Below are positions 25,222-36,226 of a stretch of 64,000 nucleotides of DNA, one piece after another. The first letter of the stretch is position 1, and the number at the start of each line of letters is the position of its first letter. The stretch comes from Margaritispora aquatica (lineage: Eukaryota; Ascomycota; Leotiomycetes; Helotiales; Discinellaceae): assembly GCA_007644065.1 (NCBI GenBank), contig VJWN01000006.1, forward strand, positions 806,001-870,000, in the 5' to 3' direction. The translations under genes were made by a program, and so were the position numbers. The notes beneath the pieces are model-generated. The model saw nothing but the letters and a program-made list of their open reading frames with translations, searched no databases and was not told where the DNA came from.

Positions 25222-26394
25222 TGAGCTTAGTAAGGTATATCACAAGCGAGACGCAGGCTAATATCTCTGGTTAAAGGTATAGGACCCCGATCTTTATTGG
25301 CATCTTCATTGCTAATTTTCGGAGTCGCGATGGGCTGCTTGAAGGCCTGAATTATGACTTTTTATATGTACTAGTTAGTGGGTTGACGTTGAAGTGATTC
25401 TTGGGCTGGGAAACCTAGCGAAAGTGAATGTGACGTGGATTTTGAAGGACAGTTGTAGAATTGAGGCTGTGGTTGGGCTTATTGAGAAGTATAAAAATAA
25501 GGCCTTTGATATGATTAGAATCAATAGAGAGCTTTATTAAAGACATTCAGGCAGAAGTCATTTTGTTGGGCACGATAGAGCGATCATGGCATACCTTATC
25601 TGTCGACGGTTTGACTGTGAACTCTGGTATTATGGAGATATACTTGAGAACGTCGTTTAAGACGGACTTCTTTCCACGCACGCTCAAATCAGATGTGATT
25701 GTTTATATATAAGACTTGATAGCAGAAATGAAGTTGGTGGCAAGAACTTTGGACATGTTGCCTTCTCCGAATATGTTGGTGTTTGGGCGAGGGGCTCAAT
25801 GTGTAATAGGCGGGAGGTGAAGCATTCTATGGCGATTCTTGGTTATGGTTTAGTGTATCTCTAGCTACTTCTTACTACCCAAGTCAATATCTGGGCACTT
25901 GATTGTATGGTATTAAGAATGGGTACTACTTAATAAGCGTGTTATATTTTAAATGTACGCTCGAAGCTGAAAGCTAAAGTCGTTTATATATAAATAGAAA
26001 GAAATGAGATGAGCGCCAAGGTACAACAAAACAAATCTATTAATGGCATTTCAATCTATAAGGATGGAAGTCAAGCGTGATATATACAAGCGAATAGACA
26101 GAGGCTGGTTTTAATGGCTTAAGAAGCAGAATATCAGTTCTTCCATGCGGTGCCACATCCTTGAATTGGGAAGAGACAATGATACGTGCGCTTTAGGAGA
26201 GGTTTTAGATGACGCAAAAGTCGGCAGTTGCCTGTATAGAATATAGATTGATAGTAGGTATTTTTTTTTACCTTTATACATGAGTATAAATCCGTCCGAA
26301 ACTCGAACTTGTGGAGAAGTTGACACCGAGAAGTAGAATGACGGAGAACAAGATGACAGTCTCAATTCTCGAGTCAGATGAAACCTATGGCAAA

Positions 26395-26414
26395 GGAGAG
26401 AGAGAGAGAGAGAG
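26395..26414. repeat. GA dinucleotide microsatellite
   Basis: About ten GA units lie in non-coding DNA. Confidence 0.85.
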
Positions 26415-27250
26415 TCAGTCACCATAGTGAGAGCAATGCGCTTTGTTCGCATGGTCTTTGATACCATGGAACTAGATGAATCAGTATTAAACATCGGCCG
26501 CATCCTGTTCCAGACCGTTTTTTTTCCGTACCTTGACATGCATGATTCATTGCTTTTCGTCCTATGTCTTCCACTGTGAGTTGGTGTCAAGGATGTAGTT
26601 AAATACTCCTTTGCAGTCTTCGAGAGGAGAAGTTTGCCGAGATGCAAAGACAAATTCATTGAGTGATCAAGAAAATCGTTTAGACTTCGCTTCAAATTCA
26701 CAAATGAGCTGGGAAATGTCTAAACAGAAGTTGTTGCATCAATTGTCTTTGAGCATAGTTTAAATTCTCTCACAAAAAGAAGCAGTTTAAGCAATTCAAA
26801 TCCGTGCATGTCCCTTGTATACTTCATGCAACACTTTCACTTCTCCAATTTAGCACAACACACCTCATGCATCCCTAAGCCATCCTAGCCCTACAAAACT
26901 CTCATTGTCGTCCCTTCGTACCGTCCGTCGGCTGGAAAAAAAAAATCCAGCCCCAAAAATATTCCATCCGAACTCCTCCCCCTTTCCTCGGCAAAATGTA
27001 AGTCATGTCTTTGCATAAAACCGCCCCTGCCCAGTGAAACAAACACATTCATCAGACGAACCAACCACGCACCCTCGCACCGGGACCCTCCCTCAAATCG
27101 AAACAACGCCCTCGTCATGCGATGCTATTCTGTCTTTCCATCTGCGCACTCAAGCTTTCACCATCCGATGATAGGACGAATTTATGTGATGCTTGACTTG
27201 CCTTGCTTTGTTGCGGCTGAGGCTGTGTTGATCGCGGATAGAGGGATAGA

Positions 27251-27266
27251 GGGGGGGGGGGGGGGG
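27251..27266. repeat. G16 homopolymer
   Basis: Sixteen consecutive G on the plus strand, about 280 bp upstream of the GPI-type wall protein gene. Confidence 0.9.
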
Positions 27267-27380
27267 TGCGAGGAATTGGAGGCGAGGTATAAGGGCATGT
27301 GTGTTCCTCGAGAGGGCTGGGAGTTTGGAATTTGAGGCACTTCATCCATTACACTCGTTCATTGTGGTTGTTGGTCTTGC

Positions 27381-27388
27381 TATATATC
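27381..27388 (+). promoter_or_regulatory. Possible TATA box of the GPI-type protein gene
   Basis: TATATATC lies 156 bases upstream of the ATG at 27544, within a CT-rich leader. The spacing fits a fungal TATA element with a long leader; no start site is known. Confidence 0.3.
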
Positions 27389-27543
27389 CAGTCTTTCGTT
27401 CTTGAACTGTCATTACTCTCCCATCTCATTACCGATATCCTACATTCATCTCAGAATCAACTACACCGTGTACATCACCTACAAATCAGACACACTTCCA
27501 AAAATCCAATTCCAAACCCAAATCTACACACTCAAACAACAAA

Positions 27544-28242
27544 ATGCGATCCTCTCAAATCCTCCTTTTGCTCCTCGCCTCATCAAGCGTCAATGCAACA
27601 TGGTGGTGGAATCACGACGACGGAGACAAGTCATCCACATCCTGTGACGCAGAGCTCCCCTCCACCAAAACCCACAAGACCCCCGACAAAGACTGCAACG
27701 AATGCTACACCGCCACCGTGACGGCTGTTCCAATCCAGGAATCCAAGACCAAGACCCCCAAAACCACAACACCTTGCACAACCACCACAGTCACGCCAGG
27801 AGTTCCAGTAGCATCACAGAGAGTCAGCAGCGCGCTGCCAGAGTACAGTCCTCCAGCCTACACGCCCCCAACTGCATCAGCCTCAATCACTATCGTACCT
27901 AGCACCTCCATCTACACAGCGCCGGTAGTGCCTACCACTCTCGCTTCCGTGCCTGCTTCGGTAGAAGTGCCACAGACAAGCACTGTGAAAACCAGCGTCA
28001 TTGTCACAGCAACTGCATGTCCAGGCGGCTGTGGAGGAGTAGACACGACGCTGATTACTACTGCGTCTGGATCACCAACGTCGGCTAGCGTCTTTTTCGG
28101 AAATGCTACGACTAGCAGGACAAGTACTGCGACTCCAGTTCAGGTCAGCTTGAATGCTGCGCCTGGAAATGTGGCGGGCATGAAATGGGAGAGAGCGGGG
28201 ATATTAGCAGCTGTGGTGGCGGTTGTGGGTGGCCTGCTCTAG
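27544..28242 (+). CDS. Secreted Ser/Thr-rich protein, probable GPI-anchored wall protein
   Basis: A single exon of 232 residues. Residues 1-18 (MRSSQILLLLLASSSVNA) form a clear signal peptide, probably cut before TWWWNHDDGD. The mature protein is rich in Thr, Ser, Pro and Val, with a few paired cysteines (DCNECY; CPGGCGG). It should therefore be heavily O-glycosylated and extended at the cell surface. The last 14 residues are hydrophobic (AGILAAVVAVVGGLL) and follow small residues around APGNVAG, the normal layout for GPI-anchor addition. No catalytic domain is visible. The most likely role is a structural or adhesive cell wall mannoprotein. The AC-rich leader right before the ATG supports this start. 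A single-pass membrane protein is the alternative to a GPI anchor. Confidence 0.8.
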   Translation: MRSSQILLLLLASSSVNATWWWNHDDGDKSSTSCDAELPSTKTHKTPDKDCNECYTATVTAVPIQESKTKTPKTTTPCTTTTVTPGVPVASQRVSSALPEYSPPAYTPPTASASITIVPSTSIYTAPVVPTTLASVPASVEVPQTSTVKTSVIVTATACPGGCGGVDTTLITTASGSPTSASVFFGNATTSRTSTATPVQVSLNAAPGNVAGMKWERAGILAAVVAVVGGLL

Positions 28243-28476
28243 GTCTGGAAGACAGCAAGAAGGGAATTTGCCTTTGGCTAGGCTGGAGCGCTGTGAACAT
28301 AAATGTAATGAAGCGCAATAATGAGACAATGACAATGATAAAGAATTTGAAGAGAAGAACCTGCTCGGTCCTGCGGCTTTTGCAATGAAAATAATGAAAA
28401 TATAAACGTGTGATCTTGATAGTCTTTGATTCTATTTACTCATCTAAATATCTCTCATGACCTTGGTTTGCAGGCT

Positions 28477-29577
28477 CTATGGGGAGATGATGATTCCACC
28501 TGGCTTATCTGGGAAGCCAAAATCGACACCAAAGGCTGGGTAAACATATCGCATCAGTTTGCCCTCCTTGGTAAGCTCAGCCGTGTAATCGTTCAATGTC
28601 TTCATGTCTGACTCGTCAAGTTTGACGATCTCCATGTTGGACTTTATCCTAGCTGGGCTAACAGACTTTGCAAGGACTGAGTTGCCTCGTGCGACTAAAA
28701 GAATCAGCATATTGACTAGCGAAGTGAAAGGTAAACCTACTGTGATAGCTTAGAAGAACTGTTGCAGCACTAACACCCTTCTTCTCTGCGACCTCTAGAA
28801 TGGACTTCTCCTTCAACATAGGACTGCCAGAGCTTCCCAAAGGACTGTAAGCAGTTACGTGAATGCCCTTAGCCTTGCAGAAGTCAACAATTTCTTGCTG
28901 AGGAAGAGATGGGTGGTTCTCGATCTGGTTGACAGCAGGCATGACAGTAACGTGTGGCAGCAGCTCCTCAAGATATCGTACGGAGTAGTTGCAGACACCA
29001 ATAGCCTTGACCTTGCCGGTAGCAAGGAGCTTCTCCATCAACTTCCATGTTTCGATATGTGACCATTCCTTAATCAAATCGCGGGATCCATCTGGGAGCT
29101 TGGGGAATTTCTCGTGGTTTCCTGCGGTTTCTGATCAGAAAAAAAAACATGGCGGGGTAATTGAGGGGTCAAACCTTCAGGGTTCATGGCAATGGGCCAG
29201 TGCAGAAGGTAAAGATCAACGTAATCCAATCCTAAGCTCTTCAAGCTCATATCCAGATTCTGTTCCACGCGCGAGGCATATGTGCACCACACCTTGGTGG
29301 TGACCCAGACGTCCTCCCTCTTTATGCCAGAGTCGAAGGCTTCCTTAAGACCAGCTCCAACCTCATCCTCGTTTCCGTAACAGTATGCTGCAGAGAGGTT
29401 TAGTATTTGTCCAGTCAAGATGTGCGCTCGTTACTCACCAGCATCAATGTGCTTGTAACCGACAGAAAGAGCATAAGAAACAGCCTTCTTGACCTCTCCA
29501 GGATCCGACTGCCAAGTGCCCAGACCCAAAGCTGGAATACTTGCACCTGTATTGAGCTTGAAAGATGTCTCTGCCAT
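28477..29577 (-). CDS. Aldo/keto reductase (AKR superfamily, GCY1/GLD-like)
   Basis: An NADPH-dependent cytosolic aldehyde/ketone reductase. Four exons fit: 29439-29577, 29175-29387, 28741-29121 and 28477-28694, giving 316 residues, the standard AKR length. The exon 2 donor is the weak GTTTGA, but joining there restores the family motif [19 protein letters not shown] terminus: [20 protein letters not shown]. The catalytic tetrad is visible: Asp in [11 protein letters not shown], Tyr five residues on, Lys in VWVTTKVW and His in YLLHWP. The coenzyme-binding end is [14 protein letters not shown]. Among fungi the sequence style is closest to glycerol dehydrogenases and xylose/galacturonate-type reductases (GCY1, GLD group); I cannot choose the substrate. 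The gene lies between a wall protein and a receptor gene without shared control. Confidence 0.92.
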
Positions 29578-31177
29578 GATGAATGTGATGATGAGAAGAG
29601 TTTGTATAGGAGAATGAAGACAGAGCAGGAAATAGTGAAATAAATAGAAGGGACAACAATACTTATTTGTATGCGGGGTCTATTGACCCAGCCTTTTTAC
29701 CTTGCTCCGCTGCCCTTCCATCATCTGCCTTGTGATGGTGGGGTGTGGTGGGGGAGTGAAGACTGCAATGTGCAGCGAGTCGCATTTTCGCATTTTCGGT
29801 GACAATTATCCGCGACTCCATCCGGGGTAATTCGCTCCTTTGGGACACGCCACGTGATGAACAAACTATGTCTTTCTCTAGCCCGAATTAATTTTTCCAT
29901 CCATCTCAATTTTGTTTGATTATAATATCTCTCATCATCAAGTGAGAATCTAAGATGGTAATTCCCATAATCTAAGAGAGTCTGGTCAGTTGGGCAATTT
30001 TGTCTTGTCAACTCGCTAAGCAATGCCCCGAAAAGTACTTGGCTTGCCCCTCCCAGGAAAGCCCTCAAATTTATATTTCAAATGAAATTGAGCAGAATAC
30101 TCGATGGCTTTCGTTTATATTTCAAGACTTAAGAGCGGAAATTCACTGCCTACCTTTTTGCGTACGAGTGTACTATATATTAAACAAGCTGTGGAATAAG
30201 TTAAGGTTTCATCACAAAGATACTTTCCACTTAACATCCAGCAAGACTTTACAACACTGCATTGCAAAAGGTCGAACAATTCTACCTTACCAGCCATCAA
30301 TTTATTGCCCTCCTTGGTTCCCAACTACGTTTTCAGCAAGAAGTATGTAGGATACGCTAGCTACTTAGCACATAGCTAAGAACTCCGCATTTCACTTCGA
30401 AGCTCGAGCGGTATCGAGCTATCCCAAGTTTTGGTGTTCTTCAAAGATGGGCCGAAGTTAAAGATCCCGCATACCATTTAATTGTTACAACCGCGGAACA
30501 GAAGGAGTCCAAGACGTGATCACGGGAGAAGCCTTGTGTGGTTGGTAGCTCAAGAGCAGCCAGGTCGTGCACGGGTCGCGCGTGACATTTGAGTTCGAGT
30601 CCGAAGATCGAGGCGTTCTTCATAGATCCGAAATGTGTATATCCCATTCGTTGAAGAGGGGGAGTTAGCCTTCACGTTCCGTTCTTTGCAATATGGTTCA
30701 ATAGAATGACAAGGTCTCGAACCAAGCCATGTGCATCGGGGAATTTTTATCTGGCGCTAGGTAAGCCTCGGAGATCACTAGATTTGTATCGGACCTAGCC
30801 TTACATGCTATATTGGAGCTTAAGAAGACTCTATTCGTCCCTGTAAATCGGTTCTCTATTTAGATGAATGCTAAGAAGTTAAGTTGGTATTAGTTCAGTA
30901 AGCTCCGTGCCCCAGTCAAGCGAGCTCTACCACGAAGAGTAAAGAGCCATGTCGCTTCAAGGAGACATGCCGTCCCGGTTTTATAGCCGGAAGAATAATC
31001 TCAAATTGTATCTCGTACTGTAAGGCTAGAGGCCCGCGTCACAATTAGTCTTTACGACAACTAATAAGATGTCTCACACGCCCCTGTTTCTGTGGGAAAT
31101 GTGGTGTTGACGTCCGCTTGGTACCAAATTTCTGCTCCTCCCCTTCGTCAAGATTGACAACCCTGCGACATGCTGTG
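29578..31177. other. Gene-poor 1.6 kb stretch
   Basis: No supportable gene. The left 250 bases are the aldo/keto reductase promoter. The short frames at 29663-30350 have no domain. A tRNA-like patch near 30525-30605 is discussed among the rejected items. The right end serves the receptor gene. Confidence 0.45.
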
Positions 31178-32579
31178 ATGGCGAATCTGTATGAGTACAA
31201 TGGAAATCAGTTGATCGGTGTTACCAGTGCCTTTTTGGTACTCACATACATTTCTGTCATTCTTCGGTGTTACGTTAGAGCTATAATAACGCGAGCATTT
31301 GCGTTAGACGATTGGTATATGCTAGCTTCTCAAGTATGTGTTACCTTGGATCGTTTGAGGCTCGCCAGTTTACATTAAGCAGGTTGTCTTCACTATTTCT
31401 TGTATATTTGTGATTAGAGGTGTTCATCATGGCATGGGAAAACATAATGATGCAGTGTCGGAAGATGATCAGATACAGGCTCTGAAGGCAAGCAAACTTC
31501 AAATCATTTACGCGAGAATGTGTGCTAATCGGCAATAGTTTCAAGCTCTTGCGACAATCACATATATTGCCAACATGATGTTTATCAAGTTGTCCATCGC
31601 CATATTTCTTCTTCGAATTGCCGTCAAGAAAGTCTACATCTATATCCTTAAGATCAGTATGGCTGTGGTGACAATCTGGTCTATCTGCATATTCTTTTAC
31701 GACATCTTCCAGTGCATGCCAATCGAAGCTCAATGGAATTTCACAATAACCAATCCCAAATGCATATCAGGATCGCAATTCGTCGCAGCAGCTTACAGCA
31801 TTTCCATCATGAGTATCTTGACCGACTGGCTATATGCGCTTTTGCCAATCCCTATGATATGGTCTGTTCAGATGACGAAGCAAACGAAAATCACGGTGGC
31901 ATTCATTTTGTCTTTAGGCATATTGTAAATTCCCAAGCTATTGTTTCAAGTTCAGGACTGACGTTCTCAAAGCGCAAGCATCGCAACTCTCGTCCGACTG
32001 AAATATCTCATGGAGCTAACAACCACGGAAGATATTCTTTTTGGCGGGACAGAAGCAATGGTATGGACGTTGGTTGAACCCGGTGTGGCAATTGTTGCAG
32101 CTTCGTTAGTCACCATCCGACCCCTACTTCGCACTTTCAACTTCGAAGGCTTTGAAAGCTCTACTGCCGGAACTTCGCACCCACGCTCTCGATACTCCAG
32201 ACATCTCAACCGCGAGATGCCTGCTTTAAGAAACGACATCCCGCCTGGAGAGCGCTGGGCCATCTCCTCTGTGTCCACAAAAGGAGGCGAGAAAGAGCTG
32301 CGAAAAGTCCCATCCAAAAGCAGGTTCGACAGGTTCAGGTGCAACAGGCCAGTATTGAAGGAAGACGAAGCTGTAGGCGAATTCCAGTTCAGTGGTCCGA
32401 GTGGCGATGCGTCACACTGGAGCGAAGAGTGTATTCTGGAGGGCCTGGCGAGGGAGAAGACAATAATGACGGGAGGTACCGGTTCGAGGGAGAGTATAGG
32501 AACTGTGATTGGAGTTACGAGGACGGTGGATGTGAGTGTACACCATGATATGGATCTGAGGAGGTTGGACAAGTGTTGA
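31178..32579 (+). CDS. Pth11-like / rhodopsin-domain integral membrane protein
   Basis: A seven-helix fungal membrane protein of the rhodopsin-domain (Pth11-like) class, probably a plasma-membrane receptor or sensor. Exons 31178-31333, 31383-31487, 31539-31924 and 31973-32579 give 417 residues. Intron 2 appears to be a GC-AG intron: AAG then GCAAGC, a TGCTAATC branch and an AATAG acceptor. No GT donor gives an open join. The N terminus after the ATG is MANLYEYNGNQLIGV, followed by helix 1 (AFLVLTYISVILRCYVR) and the family signature ALDDWYMLASQ. Later segments include VVFTISCIFVI, ALATITYIANMMFIKLSIAI, FLLRIAV, ILKISMAVVTIWSICIFF, the FQCMPIEAQWN loop, and LTDWLYALLPIPMIW. EAMVWTLVEPGVAIVAASL is the conserved final helix. 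The last 120 residues form a charged cytosolic tail. Upstream in-frame codons start at TTG, so I use this ATG. Confidence 0.88.
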
Positions 32580-33138
32580 TGCTACTGGGTGATGATGTTA
32601 TGATTAACGAAACTCTGTAACTTCTTGTAGAATTCGCTACGATTCCCCTTGGCCATAGAATAGCGACTTATTACATTAGGAACAATTATTTCAATTTCAG
32701 ATCATGTCTCGGGTCTTATGAATATACCACAAACTTGTTGGTTCTATTTATGTGAAATATCGGGTATCTTGTTTTATCTCTAGTTGATCTTGGGAGGTTT
32801 CGATGACCTGGAGCTTTGATTGTACCCATTTTGCTCAGATTCGAGTGACGGATTTGCCAAAAGACGAAGATCTTTTGAATGGAAGGAGAGAGTTGATTGT
32901 CTACAAGAGGAGGCCGTTGCAATTGGGTATGCACCTTCCACCTCCTGTATTGTACAGTTGTTGTCCAAGCTCATTTGGCCCAAACTTTTTCCTCCAACAC
33001 ACCTCGCAAGGCAATATTTGGACCTATCCCTGAGATCGTACATTGTTCAATACAAACACCAGATATTTCTTACATGTGGGATGACTCGTACGAATCATTT
33101 GCTTCGTAGGTTACCTAAGCTTCGGATTGCTTAATATA
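32580..33138. other. Intergenic, no gene seen
   Basis: The stretch contains the receptor 3' end and short overlapping frames on both strands near 32716-33043. No domain or splice pattern supports a gene. Confidence 0.4.
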
Positions 33139-33609
33139 GCAAGTTATTGCTTGCTAACTAATGTAAGATTAATCACTCGTCTAAACGCCCTTCCAGTGAA
33201 CTTGCGATTCAAAATATATGAGAATACATTTGAGCCCGACAATGAATGGCTACTTACCCACGACGGCATAGTTGAACTGGCGTACCGCAGACTGAGGCCT
33301 GTTGTCAAAGAGCAATCTCAAGTTGACTAGAATGTGGGATCTAACAGCTTTGATGCTTCCCAGAAGGCTCTGCCAATCATCATAGAATCAACTCGTGCGC
33401 GAAGCACGAAGAATAATGGACCACGTGGCTGGAAGATCGGAGAAAAAAACGACCTTTACAAACTCTATAAAGCCAGCGATCATCGTGAGCTGATTAAGTT
33501 TTCTCAAGCTCTAGAAGGGTACGAAAGTCCCAAGTTTCGACCACTAAAAGCTGACGTTACAACAACGGCTAACCGTCCCCTTAATATTCCAGAGAATTTT
33601 CTCAGCTAG
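33139..33609 (+). pseudogene. 2EXR-like fungal protein fragment interrupted by a stop
   Basis: One plus-strand frame is open over about 155 codons except for a TAG at 33328-33330. The first part reads LNALPVNLRFKIYENTFEP, very like the N-terminal 2EXR/F-box-style motif (LPxELRxxIYExTFEP) of fungal proteins of unknown function. The second part, directly in frame after the stop, continues with FDASQKALPIIIESTRARS and YKLYKASDHRELIKFSQAL, which looks coding. No ATG precedes the motif in a sensible place, and no intron removes the stop (no good donor/acceptor pair flanks it). I therefore call a decayed gene. Stop read-through or a sequence error are alternatives. The related remnant at 8.1-8.5 kb may belong to the same expanded family. 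Confidence 0.4.
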
Positions 33610-34085
33610 TTTTGGATGGAAAGTTTTTTAGATATGAAGCTCACTTAGTGAAATAGCAAAAATTGGATGCGTTGCCGTCCATATTATGGCTTGCAAGTAA
33701 GCAACTCTATGCAAGAGAGTAAAAAAAACTTGCACGCGACCTCCAAATTCTAGACAATCTTTCGGTACGTGCTACCTATTCCCATTAGTACAATATACTA
33801 AACAACTCAATTTTCAGGCTTTATCGAGCTGGTGAAAACTTCGATTCAGATACCATGAGAGAATCCGATATATCTCTTTGGATTTGCAAATGTATCCAGA
33901 GTTGATGTTACCAGAACTGAAAATGAATTCTGATAGCTCAGTATCCAGATCCCTGTGCCAGGCTTGCGAACATCTGGCTACTATATTAGTCCACCTGGAG
34001 ACCGTGACTCTTTTTTATTGATATTAATGAGGAGAAGTACAGGAAGAGAATCAGTTTTAGTAGTGTACAAATCTGGGTACGTACC
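33610..34085. other. AT-rich spacer, no gene called
   Basis: Short open pieces occur (one around 33820-33905, another around 33985-34084 ending just before the next ATG). They could be relics of the 2EXR-like gene or of an upstream exon for the small ORF. Nothing is firm. Confidence 0.3.
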
Positions 34086-34397
34086 ATGAGAATTCTTGTA
34101 GCAGCAGCAAAAGCAGAAAGAAATCCAATTACTGTTAAGTTTCCAGTTTACGAAACCAATACCAACAAAAAGGAGAAAGAAAAGGCTCATTCACAGCATG
34201 AAAAAGCTGTTCAACTCCTCTTACTATCAGATGACCAAGTTAAGAAACAGGTGGGCTTCGAGATCTCTGAGGCTCAACTGGAAAAGGAACGCGCAGCTCT
34301 AGGATTTGATACTGAAACGAGTCTCGGTTACTTTGTGATGGAGGGTGAAGGCGACACTGTTTCTTGTGGTGATTTCTGGACGGTCAACCAGAATTAA
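34086..34397 (+). CDS. Small uncharacterised ORF, 103 residues
   Basis: I do not recognise this protein. It has an ATG start (MRILVAAAKAERNPITVKFP), a Lys/Glu-rich middle (KKEKEKAHSQHEKAVQLLLL) and an acidic end (YFVMEGEGDTVSCGDFWTVN). No signal peptide or membrane segment is apparent. Amino-acid composition is balanced, which favours coding. The gene is isolated in AT-rich DNA next to a decayed gene, so it may be a terminal exon of something damaged. An upstream open piece ends in a GTACGT-like donor just before the ATG, which could mean that the ATG lies inside an intron and the model is wrong. Confidence 0.25.
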   Translation: MRILVAAAKAERNPITVKFPVYETNTNKKEKEKAHSQHEKAVQLLLLSDDQVKKQVGFEISEAQLEKERAALGFDTETSLGYFVMEGEGDTVSCGDFWTVNQN

Positions 34398-36226
34398 GCA
34401 TATTGCTATCCTGAACTAAATGGCGTAGAGTGAAAAGTGCGAGAAATTGGTAGAAAGAAGTGTAAAAATTAGCATACATATCGATACAGCAGAAACAGAA
34501 AATTTAACCATGTAAATGTGCATACTCAAATTTGTCGCAAAATCTGCATTAGCCATTGAAAAGGAATATTGGATACTATAATTCTACTACGAAGTAGTTT
34601 ACTGTTAAGAGTTCCATAGTCTCGAAACTGTCGAGTTCAGTCATAGAGTCCTAAGGTATGGCCTTCCCTCGCTTATTCTCATATCCATAAACTTCTTGAG
34701 ACGATGAAAACTAGGTATGTATATACCGATTCATTCTCTCAACTCAATAAGATAACGTCTTCCTCTTCCTCTTATCTCCTCACGTGCTTCTCAGTGTGGA
34801 TTTGGCCCCCAATGTCTCCACACGCTGATCTTTCGGAATGACGATGCTTTGCTGGCATTAGCATGAACGAGGAACTTTTGTTGCAGACCGCACTCTTGCG
34901 GCTGTGAACAGGCAAAACCCAAGGAATCCATCCATCCCCACCGTCTGAAAGTTGGTTAGCTTTGCAGTTTGACTGCGCGTTTGTTGTAGCGCTTCTGTAC
35001 TGCAGGCTCTGGTGTTGAGAGCGATGGATGGATTTCTGCATCATTACACAGCCTGTGTTGTTGGGTGTCTCGCGTGTTTGAACCAATCAGCTAAAGAGGA
35101 TTCCGTGGGCTGATTAGGACGATGTAACTCTGTACCTTCATACTCTTCAGTCCATGATGCAAAGAACAGCCCTTCCTCTATTTCTCGAGGATGAGAAGGC
35201 TCTACACATCAACTCTCAATATAACATAGACTGGTTATCTAGGTTGCTGTCATTCGCTGTAGAAGTGATCGTGGCAGATGAGTAAGCTTCACTGCATGTT
35301 GTTCTTAGTCCTACGTGTCACAGCAAGAGATGAAGCCATTTTGAAGGATTGCAAGAACAGGTAGTTACACGGTTCATCACTGAGTCCCGTCATGGAACCA
35401 GGTTGAATCTGCCCTGCATATCTGTCATCAGGGGTGCATACCGTTTGGATGATTCAGAGCCTCTCATTCACGATCGTGAGAAGGATGAAATCGATTGCCG
35501 ATATGTACTGAATAGACTCGGGAAGAATCCGTGCATCCGGCAAGGTATTACCCTTTTCTCTGAGATATATCGTGAATGTCATGTCAATATCATCTTCTTC
35601 GTCTTCTCCAGCCATCGATCACCAGATCACCAACTCAGCCTCAGCGGTCTCTAGGTACAACACGCAGAGCCTACACCGAAGTCTCCTCTATATCCCTCAA
35701 ATATGTCGCTTTCTGGAGGAAATGTTTCTCCACGTGCAGTATGAGTATCGCTAATATTCAAAACGGATTTCCTGATTTGCTGAATTCGTGAGCCAAGCTG
35801 CAACTGCTCAATTGCACAGCCGAGGACAGCCTTGAACCACCACTTTTCGGAGCGCCTCCAACCATTCCAGGCAATATTGAACCATTGAGAGTGGTTGAAA
35901 GGCTGAAGAAGCCGCAAGGCAGAAGCCTATTCTCCACCTCGCTGCATCTAATTCAGGGCGAACGAAGATTGGATGAACTTCCTAGATTCGAGAGCCTTTT
36001 TGCAGTCCGTAAACCGCAGTTCGAGGTTTCGCATGGTGGTTCGATCTCCACCATTTGAGCCAACCCTCCCCCATCTGCCTCACCTATCTCCACGAGCTTC
36101 ATACATCATTCCCATCAGTTTGAAGGACAAGAAAGTATAAGAATATTAATTCCATAACGGACAAACAAGAGAACTCCAGGATCAGCGAGCTCGGCCAATC
36201 TACGGGCTCACAAAGTAGCCTAAAAT
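34398..36226. other. Gene-poor 1.8 kb stretch
   Basis: No supported gene. Frames at 34772-35086, 35349-35654 and 35651-35917 are short with no motif. The last few hundred bases carry the promoter and leader of the SH3 protein gene. Confidence 0.45.

Larger units (their letters stand above)
24313..27543. other. Gene-poor 3.2 kb stretch with microsatellites and a cryptic frame
   Basis: No confident gene lies here. The first 300 bases are probably the FAS1 3' end. Hexanucleotide runs sit near 24785-24835, a GAGT run at 24953-24974, G16 tracts at 25206 and 27251, and a GA run at 26395-26414. The part from about 25000 to 26000 is AT-rich and looks like degenerate DNA. One plus-strand frame at 25379-25864 stays nearly open (see findings). 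A 196-codon minus frame at 26111-26701 starts at GTG and has no domain, so I do not call it. Confidence 0.5.

Noticed and set aside
26111..26701. 196-codon minus-strand frame
   Set aside because: It starts at GTG, contains a GA microsatellite product and shows no domain, signal peptide or splice support.
30525..30605. tRNA-like patch with TAGCTCAAGAGCAG and GAGTTCGAGTCC
   Set aside because: The A- and B-box-like words are present, but the D loop is too short and the T stem does not pair, so it does not fold as a tRNA. Possibly a worn tRNA-derived relic or chance.
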